A stretch of DNA of 64,000 nucleotides from Cryptomeria japonica (lineage: Eukaryota; Streptophyta; Pinopsida; Cupressales; Cupressaceae). The stretch is taken from contig NC_081412.1 in the NCBI RefSeq assembly GCF_030272615.1, positions 548,916,488 to 548,980,487 on the forward strand. Direction: 5' to 3'. Every line of letters starts with the position of its first letter. Position 1 is the stretch's first letter. Shown in pieces: positions 21,418-31,525 of this stretch. The notes below the pieces were generated by a model. The model saw nothing but the letters and a program-made list of their open reading frames with translations. It made no database searches and had not been told where the DNA came from. The position numbers and the translations under genes are program-made.

Positions 21418-23235
21418 TCAACCTTGTAGCTGGGTAGTTATGATTTGAAAAAGATCTCCCAAAATCAAGTTTATACAATCCATAAACTTCTTGCTATCCT
21501 TTATTGTTGTCTCAATTCTCTTCACTATACCGGTGAGATGCTGCAAATGCTCTGGCGGTGTTTTGCTTCCCTGTATTAGTGCCTCAGAAATTTCCTTCCG
21601 TAGAGATGCTAGATAGTCCAATCTTGGACTTATTTTTGATCTCAAATGTTTTGTCTTACTCATTATTCTTTCTTTCTCTGTTTCCAATTTAAGTAGTTCC
21701 TCACAAATTTTTATCTTCTCCTCAAAAACTAATAGTGTATCAGGTGAGTTGACAAAACTATCTGCAAGTTTATTGATCTCATCCTGTACCTTGCTCATTT
21801 TCTTGTCTATATCTACAATCAAAAAGTTTGTTTTATAGGTATCTTTGTACAGATTTTTGTACTCTTTCAACAAATTACATAATTCTGGTAGAAGTGTGTC
21901 AAAATCTCTGTTACATTTCTTTATTTGCTCATCAAAGAATTTCTGTTTTTTAATTTCTACCTTATCCTTCACTGAATCTTCCTTTATTTTCTCAATGTTT
22001 TCTGAGATATATTTACACAATGTATCCAGTTGTCCTAAAGAATCTTTGTTATCTATATTACAGTTGAGAGCAATTACCTTCAAAATTGGTATGGTATCAT
22101 CAATTGCTTTGTAAGCTTGTGAGCTGCAGTCGGTTATTTTCTTGATAGAATCTAGTAGTACCTCAGTCACATTTGTTGATTTGTATCGTAATGATGATCC
22201 AACAATCTGAGTATCGGTGGAAGTAACCAAGCTTGTATTGACCTCTGATAGGTCTGTTTGTGTTTGCATTTCTTTAAGCAATGGTTTATCACTAGTTGTC
22301 GGTGGCACTATTTCCTTATGTACCTATTCTTATTGTTGTTCTGGAGCCTTTTGCTCTGTTTGTTTCTCTATCTCAATCTGAATGTCTACCTTTTGTTCTT
22401 TATCTTTTGCCAGTTTATCAGTTTCCCCTGCTACCGGAGACTCACTAGCCATATCTGTCTTATCAGTTGTATCTTTGTCTACCACTATGTTGATCTTCTA
22501 ACTATCAACATCCACAGTATATAGGACTTCAGAATTAGGATTATTATCCTCTACATCCATACTCTTAGCTGTCGGTTGATCATCTATATCTGTTGTTTTC
22601 ACCGGTGGAGTAAAAAAAGGTGGGGGTAAGTTGTCTCTAACCTTGATACTAGGTGGTCCACCAACTTTTCCTTTCCCCTTTTCTCTATCTTTCTGATAAA
22701 GTTTTATAGGTTTGGGATTCCTGTACTCTTCTTGTTTTTCTTTCTCAACCGGAAATATATCCCATCCATTTTCTGTTTCCTCTGTCACCTCATTAACTCT
22801 TCCTACCATTAAAGCAACGTGCCGGTGTGGAGTAGAAAATACTGTCCGGTTTGCTTGAGCAATTAGGTCATCAATTTCTTGTGGAGAGTTTACCGGATAT
22901 ACAACAAGTAACTTTTCAATCTTTATTTTCTTATCCAATTCTATCACTGCTTGTCTTCTTGCCTCTAGTCTTTTGAATAGCTCATCAGGAATTTCATTGA
23001 CTACTTCCATCAAAAATTTCTTGTACATATCCATGTGCAATATAACACTATTTTCAACTTGTTCTTTCTCATCAGCTGTTAGAGTGTCATATATTTTCTC
23101 TATGTTCTTCAGTTTACCTTCCTCTATGATTTCATTCAGTAGTATATCAAGAGGGGCCAAGTCTTTGTTTGTCCTTTTCTTCTTCTTGGGTGTTAGTTGC
23201 TTCTTTGGTGTGGCCTTTCTTACCATAGATCTCAT
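21418..23235 (-). pseudogene. Second ORF of non-autonomous element, C-terminal part (unknown)
   Basis: No family recognised. It continues the upstream ORF after a one-base frame change near 23232-23260. It begins with a Lys-rich stretch (KATPKKQLTPKKKKR, possible nuclear signal or RNA-binding tail), then an acidic/basic charged region, then a Pro-rich linker (SIKVRDNLPPPFFTPP). After stops at 22498 and near 22330 it resumes in frame to a C-terminal segment (21418-22308) rich in heptad-like Leu/Lys/Glu (KMSKVQDEINKLADSF, EEKIKICEELLKLETEKERI) that looks coiled-coil. No catalytic motif is visible. A structural or assembly role is possible but unproven. Confidence 0.6.
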
Positions 23236-24662
23236 AGCTTGTTGCTTTTGCCTTGTCCTCTAGGTGAAGGTGTGGTTGCCGGTGAGGGATCTCTTTTTCT
23301 TACAACTCTTTTAAAAGTTGCAGGCATGTCACTTCCTGAAGAAGTACCTACCAGTGATAGGTGAGTTTCAAGTTGTGGAGCTGCTAACTCATCCTCTGTT
23401 AAACCGGTTTTCTTCAATACATCTTCCTTGATGGCTTTTGCTTGTCTGGAACCTTTCCTTACAACTGCCTCAACCTTTTTCACTCTTTTCTTTGATTGAA
23501 TTTGTCTTTCAATATTTTCTGCACTACCAAATACTTCTTCCTTAGGTTCTTTGGGGGCTTCCAGAAGTGCTTTGGCATATGTTTCAACTATGTGATCATC
23601 TATTTCATAGCCCATCTTGGTTACCCAAACTGTCCTTGGGATGACTGCTTCCATCTAGATTTTATCTTTCTTGATGACAAAGCATATTTCATCTTTGTAT
23701 TTGTCTACAATCTTTTGTGATAACCTAACTCTTTTCTTCATTTTGGCCTTTAATGCTTGAAAGAAGTCATTAATATTGTTTTCCTTGTTCTCACCCATGT
23801 TATTGAATAGTTCTGTTAATTGTTTGCCTACCAGTATATCATATCCAAGTTCTTTGTAACTTATACCGGGAACCTGTTTTGTTATGTGTAGCATCAGACA
23901 TACTAATAGATTTCCAAACCTGAAAGTTCCTTTCTTGTCCTTCTTTATCTTTCCAAGGTTGTCAATTAATTCATCCTTTAACCACTCACATATATCACTT
24001 TTTGCATTATCTGTGACCATGTCATAAGCAGTTTTAATGCATAAACTTGAAACTGAATTAAGTCTATTAGCATGAGTAGATTTATACCCTAATATCATAC
24101 TGATGAATCTCACATTGATGTCTGTTACATCATTAACCCTTAGGGACCTCTTGTCAAATGTTGCACCAGTTAGGTTTATAACTAGGTCATTGGAAACCTT
24201 CTTGGTTTTATCTAGTCTTTTATCGATGGTCAATAACCCTGTGATAGCTTTCACAGCTTCCTTGGTGATCTTGTGGATTGCATCTAACCAGAAAAATTCT
24301 CCATGTACCCTGCTCAAGACTATCCTAATCACATCCTTGGGGAATTCAGGAATGCTAAGGATCTCTATAAATCCTAGGGTCTCAATGATCTTGTGTTCAT
24401 CTTTTACATTGCCGGTATTATCACATACCACAGTTTTATACATGGTCTTAATTTCCTCATCTCCTAACTCTTCAATGTTGTAGTGGATGTACATTCTGGG
24501 GTCTTCAACATAAACAACTCCCTTTGGAATTTGAGAAAAAGCACCTAAGGTATCATCCTTCTTTGCTATTTCGGGAACTAACTGTAATATGGGCCTAGGT
24601 CTTTTTATTACTTCAACAACAGTATGATTTGCTATATATTCAATTGCAGAGGTGGATGCCAT
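23232..24662 (-). pseudogene. Second ORF of non-autonomous element, N-terminal part (unknown)
   Basis: It starts at ATG 24662 (MASTSAIEYIANHTVVEV). A 335-codon globular-looking segment has balanced composition and many hydrophobic residues (FWLDAIHKITKEAVKAITGL, RFGNLLVCLMLHITKQVPG). It ends at a TAG and continues in frame without gap into a further 140 codons that are basic and Ser/Pro-rich. I recognise no domain; it is not protease, integrase, RT, RNase H or a known transposase. With the C-terminal part the ancestral protein was about 1,080 residues, larger than the Gag upstream. It could be a captured host gene or a lineage-specific accessory protein. Confidence 0.65.
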
Positions 24663-25128
24663 GATTAAATACCTTTTACTGCCTTGGATGGATGATTGCT
24701 TGGAGTGTTCTTGCTTCTTGCTCGAAATGCCTTAGCTCGGAGTCTTTGCACTCTTTGAAAATTTGAAATCATGGTGAAATGAAATGGAGCCAAAACCTTA
24801 ACTTTATAGTGTCTTTTTGCCATCTACCACATTAATTGCATGCCGGTTAAGTATTCACTTAACATTGTTTGCTGGTAATAAGTAATTTCCAAATTCTTAT
24901 CTCTAACCGAGGGAATAATAGCACATGTATCAATAGATTGCCAAACCCTCAAGGAAATTTTCTTCAATTTGATGAAGAACTTCCTACCGGTGGAGCACTG
25001 CTCTATCCTTCTAGTGAAGCATCACTCTGTCCTACCGATGAAGCATTGGTTTGTTCTACTGGTAGAGGAGTATTCCCAATATTTAGATCAGCTTTTCTAA
25101 TCCATTGTTTTGAGAATTCTTGCTTAAT
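24663..25128 (-). other. Inter-ORF region with possible internal promoter
   Basis: About 470 bp separate the Gag-like ORF from the second ORF, with stops in all frames. A TATA-like ACTATAAAGT (minus, about 24801-24810) lies some 140 bp upstream of the second ATG, so this ORF could have its own transcript. An upstream ATG is present in the presumed leader. Confidence 0.4.
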
Positions 25129-26121
25129 CTATTCAACTTTTTCTTTACCTTTCAAGCTAGAACTTTTGTTGTCTACCGGTGTTCCTTTACTTCTACAAAA
25201 TTTAGCAATATGCCCAATCTTGTTACATGCATAACAAGTTACATTATTCTTCTGAATAGCTTTCCCATAACCTATGCTAGTTTGTGTTCTGCATTGATTA
25301 GATAAATGTCCAAATCTTCCACAAACATAACATGTCTTATTCGTTCTGCAGTTTTCAGAGTTGTGACGTACTTTGTTGCATTTAGAACATTGACCGGTGG
25401 GTGTGTTGTTATTCTGATAATTTCTAGATCTACATTCATTTTCTCTATGACCATACTTATTACAGTTAAAGCATTTACCATTGAATTTATAAGCATTAGG
25501 TTGTCTTACTAGTTTGTTGTGATCTTGAGTATTTGCAGTAGTGGAGCTTTCACCAACTTCAAAGCCAATTCCAGAAGTGTCACCTTTAGGTTTTTGATTC
25601 TGCAGCAAGGTGCCAAGTTCCTCTGAGCTTTTCTTGATTTTTTCTTTGTGTTGATTTGCAGTTTCTTGTTTCCTTTCCAAGACTTCTTTTTGTCTCATCA
25701 GTTCATTTGAGTCATTCTAAGTATGCATCAGATCTGTCTTCAACATGTCATTTTCATAGCTAAGTCTTGTGTTCTCATTTGCTGCATCACTTAGTCTTCT
25801 GGTCAATTCTTCTTCATTCTTCTTCCTATCCTCAATCTCTTTGCAAAATCTCATAGTCATATCCTGCATTTCATTCTTTGTTGTCATGTTCTCTTGTTTC
25901 AACTTGCTTATCATATCATTAAGTGACTCCTTTTCATCATTCTCATTTTGCAATTTTTCACAAAGTTCTCTTCTCTTATTTCTTGCAATAGTAATATTTT
26001 CTTGAAGTGCCTGAATGATATCCCGAGCTGCCCTTAAATCATCTTCTAGTTTGATATTTTTTAATTTTTTTGCATCATAGTCTGTAAGAGCTCCTTCAAG
26101 TTGCTTCATCAAATTTTCCAT
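25129..26121 (-). pseudogene. Gag-like protein with coiled coil and four zinc knuckles
   Basis: I take ATG 26121 (MENLMKQLEGALTDYD) as the start; the open frame extends slightly further up without an ATG. The first 135 residues are strongly charged with coiled-coil periodicity (ENDEKESLNDMISKLKQEN). One TAG (25717-25719) interrupts the frame, which resumes directly. Four CX2CX4HX4C knuckles follow: CFNCNKYGHRENEC, CSKCNKVRHNSENC (Gly replaced by Arg), CYVCGRFGHLSNQC, CYACNKIGHIAKFC. Most plant copia Gags have one knuckle. It presumably binds element RNA, but a canonical Gag capsid core is not evident upstream. Confidence 0.75.
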
Positions 26122-26177
26122 CTTTACCAGTGTCAAGATCTTCCTCAAGCTGTTAGGCTTCTGAAAATAGAGGACCA

Positions 26178-26190
26178 GGCTTTGATACCA
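26178..26190 (-). promoter_or_regulatory. Primer-binding site (initiator tRNA-Met)
   Basis: The minus strand reads TGGTATCAAAGCC, two bases from the 5' LTR start. It is the same 13-mer as in the chromovirus at 16754-16766. Confidence 0.82.
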
Positions 26191-26192
26191 AT

Positions 26193-26977
26193 TGTTAGGG
26201 ATCCCACAGATACTGAGAGGGGGGGGTGAATCAGTATCTAACCGGTAATTAGAATTTCTTAACTTAAAACATGCAGAACATAATATAACAGTGTATCAGT
26301 ATGCAAGAAATAATGTAATAAATAGAATCAAGAATGTCCACATGAAAAGCACACCATAACTCAAGATTTTAATGAGGAAACCTGGTGTGGGAAAAACCTC
26401 GGTGGGATTTGTGACCCACAATATTCATTCACTGGCCAATAAGAGAATATTACTTACAATAGGGGCCTACACATCCAGGAAGACCAACTGCCTAGAGCTC
26501 ACTGCTCAATGGGAAGTCTCACTAACTTACAATAAGGATTATACTAATCCAATAACTTGTACTTCTTTACAATAGCATCTTCAATACCAGATTCAGTATC
26601 GGTTCCTGCTCTGTTCTCTACATATACCCCTTGACCTCCATTTCGCACAATAGCTCTGCCTAATATTTTTCCATAATGCTTCTCTTCTACTTCAAAATGT
26701 CTACAATGATCTCTTTTATATATAAGAGTCATTTTACAATTTGCCAAGTCAGCTTACAATAATAAACAAAATATTATATAACAAAATCTTGTCGGCCTCT
26801 GTGCCGGTATACTTCTTTTCTTCTATGCCAGTGCCAGTGTCCTGAGTGCCGGTGTAGAGTGTGATCTGTTGATGCTAGTATAATGTCTTTGCCAGTGCCA
26901 TAGGATTGCAAGGTTGCCATCAATGACAAAACCTTCAATCACATACAATGTCTCATTGGAGTGTGCATATGCCAACA
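26193..26977 (-). repeat. 5' LTR of non-autonomous element (785 bp)
   Basis: It has the same length as the 3' LTR, and starts TGTTAGGG on plus. TATA-like TTATATATAA is at 26717-26726. An 8-G run near 26219-26226 is followed by TGAATCA, as in the copia LTR. Confidence 0.92.
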
Positions 26978-26982
26978 TCATC

Positions 26983-28060
26983 AAGATGAAAAAATTGATC
27001 AACTATGTAATGAAAATGAGCCTACTTATAAAGGTAAGGCTATAAGGAAATGAGAGAACATAATCATGACATGTGGATCAATGAGATACAAGGGTAGGTA
27101 GGGGTAGGTAGGGGTAGGTAGGAGAAATAATAGAATATTTCAATAAAGATGGATCACCTACCAAAGGTGGAATGTGATAACAAGATAACACCACAAAAGG
27201 TGGAATTTCTCTCACAACCATCTATCTTAGATGCACAATTTGTTAAGTGTCTCATATGCAAACTACAATGAATGCATTATCCTAAGTTAACTTAAGTAAA
27301 GTGTAATTATGAGATATAATTTACACCAACAACCAGAATATCATCCATCTCCTACATTGTAACTTCATGGTCCATATATCATCTCCCTTATTAGACATTA
27401 TCCTCATTATTATCATCCTTTTTATTGTTTTTCAACACTCTAACATGTGATACATTGTTATTTGTTTTTTGACTATTTTTTTTCTTTGTTCATCGTCATC
27501 ATTACCATCCTTTTTATTATTTTTCAACATATAAACATGAAATACATTGTTATATGTTGGTTGACTATTGATTTTTGATCTTTTTCATCTTTTGGTCACA
27601 CCTTCTCAAGGTTACCATATTTGCTCCCTTATATTTTGGTGTGTCTTGAATGTTGTGGGTAATGGCATGGTTCTGTCTTTTTATGTGTTATTATTGTTTG
27701 GTTGTCCCATCATAGTACTCAACAAGGTCGTCCAATACCTTCTAATGCATTGTAGTATCCTTTTTTATGTTTACAAACTTGAATCTTTTATGTAATTAAC
27801 ATAGCACCACCCTAGTCTTTATACATTGATGCATAAAATGAACTGCTATATCAAACACTAGGTTTCTTATTCCATTCAAAACAACATCCTCCTTTCCACA
27901 CTGAATTCCTTCCTCACATCTTCACTCTTCCCTTCCTTTTTCCTTCTTGGAGCCTATTCGAGTTCTCCACAACTGCATATTTCTTAAGGGGGCATCATTC
28001 TATACTTATTTTTCAAAATCACATTCACGCTTTCCATTTTTCCACATCCTCTCTTTCTCT
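26983..28060. other. Non-coding spacer
   Basis: No gene is supported. A short tandem repeat of GGGTAGGTAG (three copies) is at 27091-27122. The remainder is pyrimidine-rich AT sequence. Confidence 0.6.
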
Positions 28061-28113
28061 ACACACACACACACACACACATTTATACACAAACAGACAC
28101 ACATACACATGCT

Positions 28114-28189
<76 letters not shown>
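28061..28189. repeat. (CA)n microsatellite with CGCGCG interruption
   Basis: About 130 bp of CA dinucleotides, interrupted at 28081-28121 and including a GCTCACGCGCGCACAC stretch. The alternating purine-pyrimidine run is a Z-DNA-prone sequence. ORFs crossing it (poly His-Thr or poly Cys-Val) are artefacts. Confidence 0.97.
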
Positions 28190-28190
<1 letters not shown>

Positions 28191-31100
28191 AGTAACATTA
28201 CTTTTTAACAATATTACAATCTCAAAGAGGAACAAAATGTAGACAATTAATATTCATATCTTGATACATTATGATCATCCATTTATTTCTTATTTACTAA
28301 ATAAATAATTTATTAATTTATTTAAGCATTTTCTCATTCCACATAGATTTTAGATCATTTTAACTAAGTCCTAGTCCATTTTCTTAAGTCCTAATCACAT
28401 AATCCCCTTCCCCTTTAAACATGATTTAAAGTAAAATAATTTATTGACAACTATCTCCCAAAATTAATATATAAATATAATAATGTCTTTAATCCTCCAT
28501 CCTTCATGTTGCAACCACCTAAACAAATCAATCCTTATCATTGATATTCGTTTGATTTCCACCATTGATCTATTGAGAAGTCTATAAATAAATGTCTATC
28601 TAATCCATTGTCAAGGATGCAAGGAGCGCCACATTCTCACAAATTTTAAACAAAACTACTTTAAAATGTAATAAGGAAATGCATTATATTTTTTGTTTTA
28701 TTGTTTCTATCTTAATCGAAATAGTAATTACTTGTTGACATAGATTTTAGTACAATTGTTTTAAATTTTTTATGTTTATTTCAATCTTTGTTGTACACTA
28801 ACATTATCATCTGTTCCTAAATTCATTAATACATTTTTCGTCCATCTATTAATAATTTTAATCCTCACATCTTCCTTCAATTCCTTAAAAACTTTACTAC
28901 ATCCTTAGCCTTTCTTGATAGATTCAATGTGTTTATTTCAATACTTTGTTACACTTTAATTTTTCTAATATGCTTGTTTTTTCTACCAAATTTGTAAAAT
29001 CCTATTTTCTTTCTCTAGTAACTAGGCCTTGTCATACTCTTCCCCTCTTTGCTCCACCTTAAAGAGTTCTTAGCTTGGACTACAATGGGAGGCCTTGTCA
29101 TACTCTTCCCCTCTTTGAAGAATTCTTCGCTTTGCCTACAGTAGAATTGTGTTTACCTTTCATTATTCCCATCAAAGATTTATCTTTGGGATTCTCATCA
29201 AAAATTTAATGGTTTCTCATCAAGAATTTAATGGAAATACTTGTGCACTTCTTAAAATATACCAACGCCTCATTATTGTTTATGCATTATAAATACATTA
29301 ATAAATATTTGATGCACACTAAGAACTAAATAGCCATTCCCCAAGTTAACCCTCTTAAAATTCTACCTTTTCGCAGGTTCATGGCTACTTCAATAATATA
29401 AAAACCACTTTTTTAGAAAGTTGAAGAAACATGTTCAAAGTCTCCCTCTACATTTGCTTCCCCTTCCACACACATTTGCATAATGGCCTGTCATTAAACT
29501 TATTATTTTCCTCACCCACATTACAATATGAATGATGTTTACTTTGACACAAACTGATTATAATGTTTTAATGGTTTTGAATGGTTTGTACTTTGATTAC
29601 TTGTTTGCAATCGATCAAGCAGACGACAAAATGCATGGCTGGATTGAAGAGTCCATAAACATTATTCTATGGCAGATTTGACCTGAAAAAATACAATATA
29701 TCTATATATTACTATATTACTAATCAATAATAAATTTGGGGACCGAAAATTACTTGTACCAACTTTTCTTAAATAGTTTTCAGTTTCAACTATATTAATC
29801 TATTATTCCATATACTCTAGATGCTTATAATACATATAGTGTTACGTCAAATATAACTTAGCTGAATACCTACCCTCTATTATTGAATATTTTTTTATAT
29901 TAACGTCACTTCTTGTGGACTTTCATTGAGGATGTCTTTTCTTTAGTCGTTGAAAACAAGAGTATCTTTTTTTGGACGTTTCGAAGATTTTCAGACTTCT
30001 ATTGGGAATTAAATTAGGAAGAATATTCAATAATTTGATATATAGTGGTTGTTAAAGACTTCTATCAATTATGGTATTAAAGAAACATCATGTCATTTTT
30101 AAAGAGAGGAAAAAAATGTTTTTTATAAGGAGATAATAAATTATATGATTTAATTAAGAATTTAGTTATATAATTTTGAGTAATGCTCATCAATTATATC
30201 ACATATATAAAAGAAAATTCTTTATAGTGTAGTTATGGGATGACTTTGAAATAAGAATGGAGTTTGAAAAAGTCTAATGTTGAATACTTTAAAGTATATG
30301 GGGTCATGCTTGATGCACATCCTAACTAATAATTTATACATGAAAAAATAGTTACGAGATGACCCATGCACATTTGCTTTCTATGCATATATTCTTAAGC
30401 ATTGTAACCTTGTTTTACATAAGAGTCATGTCTTGATTATTAGGTGAAATCTTTATTTCTAAGAATCTTTTTGTGGCTAGTTAACATATTTTCTTTCCTA
30501 TTTCTTGTATACAATATTGTAGTAGACATGATGATTTTGAAAATGAGTGGTTAAAGTAATTAGATGATTTAGAGTATCAAGATGACATCAATGGGTTATA
30601 TCTAGAGGACATGTTTTCATTATATTCAAGTATGATACTTTCAAAATGTACTATTCTTGATGAAATTTAAAAGACCTACAAGAATGCCACTTCTAAAAGA
30701 ATCGATCATGATAATTGTAATAATAATTGGTTATGTTTTTGTGCTCACAAAATAAAATCTATTGATAGTCAAAAATAGCAAGAAATACAAGAAGATTGTC
30801 ATTCTTTCTAAATAACAACAATTTAGATTTAGTCCATCCTCCTAAGGGAAGAAAAGTAGTTCAAATAAATGAGGTATATAAAACTAATTATGGAGCAGGG
30901 AGTATTGTTGTGAATTACAAGGGCAACTTAGTTTCTAAAGATTTATTTAAGCTAAAATGCATCAAACTATTATGAGGCCATTACATCGATAACCAAGCTA
31001 TAATGTGTTTACTATGTCATGCCCATTAGTATTTGACATAGATGAAAATTTTAGGAAATGGATATGAAAAGTGTCTTCTTGTGTAGTGTCCCTCCTTGAC

Positions 31101-31451
31101 GCGCTTTTATTTTGATGCATTGTTAGACTTTCTTGGATTATTGAGATACTTTTCGATACTCTCAGTAGATGATTATGGTTTTGGCCATGTGACAGATGAT
31201 ACATTATATACTTTGGTCTATGTTGGGAATTATGATTTGTTTATTTATGTTTATTCAGTGGTTTATGGATTATTATGATGTTATAATGTTATGTGTTAAC
31301 CATGATTTATGAATATATTGGATATGATTATATCAATGATGTGTCTTCATTATGATGTATTTGTATGTGTGGAAGGAACGATGTCATGTCAGTCATTGTG
31401 AGCAAGGTGTGACATTGCAATTTTCTTACCACTAGTGTGTATACTTACTCT

Positions 31452-31453
<2 letters not shown>
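28190..31453. other. AT-rich non-coding region
   Basis: No coding motif was found. A tandem duplication of about 65 bp (AGGCCTTGTCATACTCTTCC repeated) lies at about 29023-29120. The rest is old unclassified sequence. Confidence 0.55.

Positions 31454-31520
<67 letters not shown>
31454..31520. repeat. (TA)n microsatellite
   Basis: An uninterrupted AT dinucleotide run of about 66 bp. Confidence 0.97.

Positions 31521-31525
<5 letters not shown>

Larger units (their letters stand above)
20418..26977 (-). mobile_element. Non-autonomous LTR retrotransposon (copia-related), complete
   Basis: It is flanked by the exact 5-bp duplication TCATC (20413-20417, 26978-26982), with two 785-bp LTRs, an initiator-Met primer site and a polypurine tract. 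The 5 kb interior encodes a zinc-knuckle Gag-like protein and a second long ORF of unknown type, but no protease, integrase, RT or RNase H motif could be found in any frame. Its LTR terminus, polypurine tract and a conserved LTR block match the copia element at 46634-54355, which suggests trans-mobilisation by that lineage. It is structurally a TR-GAG/LARD-like element. Confidence 0.88.

Noticed and set aside
20597..26747. Repeated 67-codon ORFs at 20597-20800 and 26372-26575
   Set aside because: They are inside the two LTRs of the non-autonomous element, antisense to it.
28006..28195. ORFs over the CA microsatellite
   Set aside because: Products are His-Thr or Cys-Val repeats, pure microsatellite translation.
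29023..29120. CRISPR-like short direct repeats
   Set aside because: Only two imperfect copies of a 65-bp duplication in plant DNA; no array structure.
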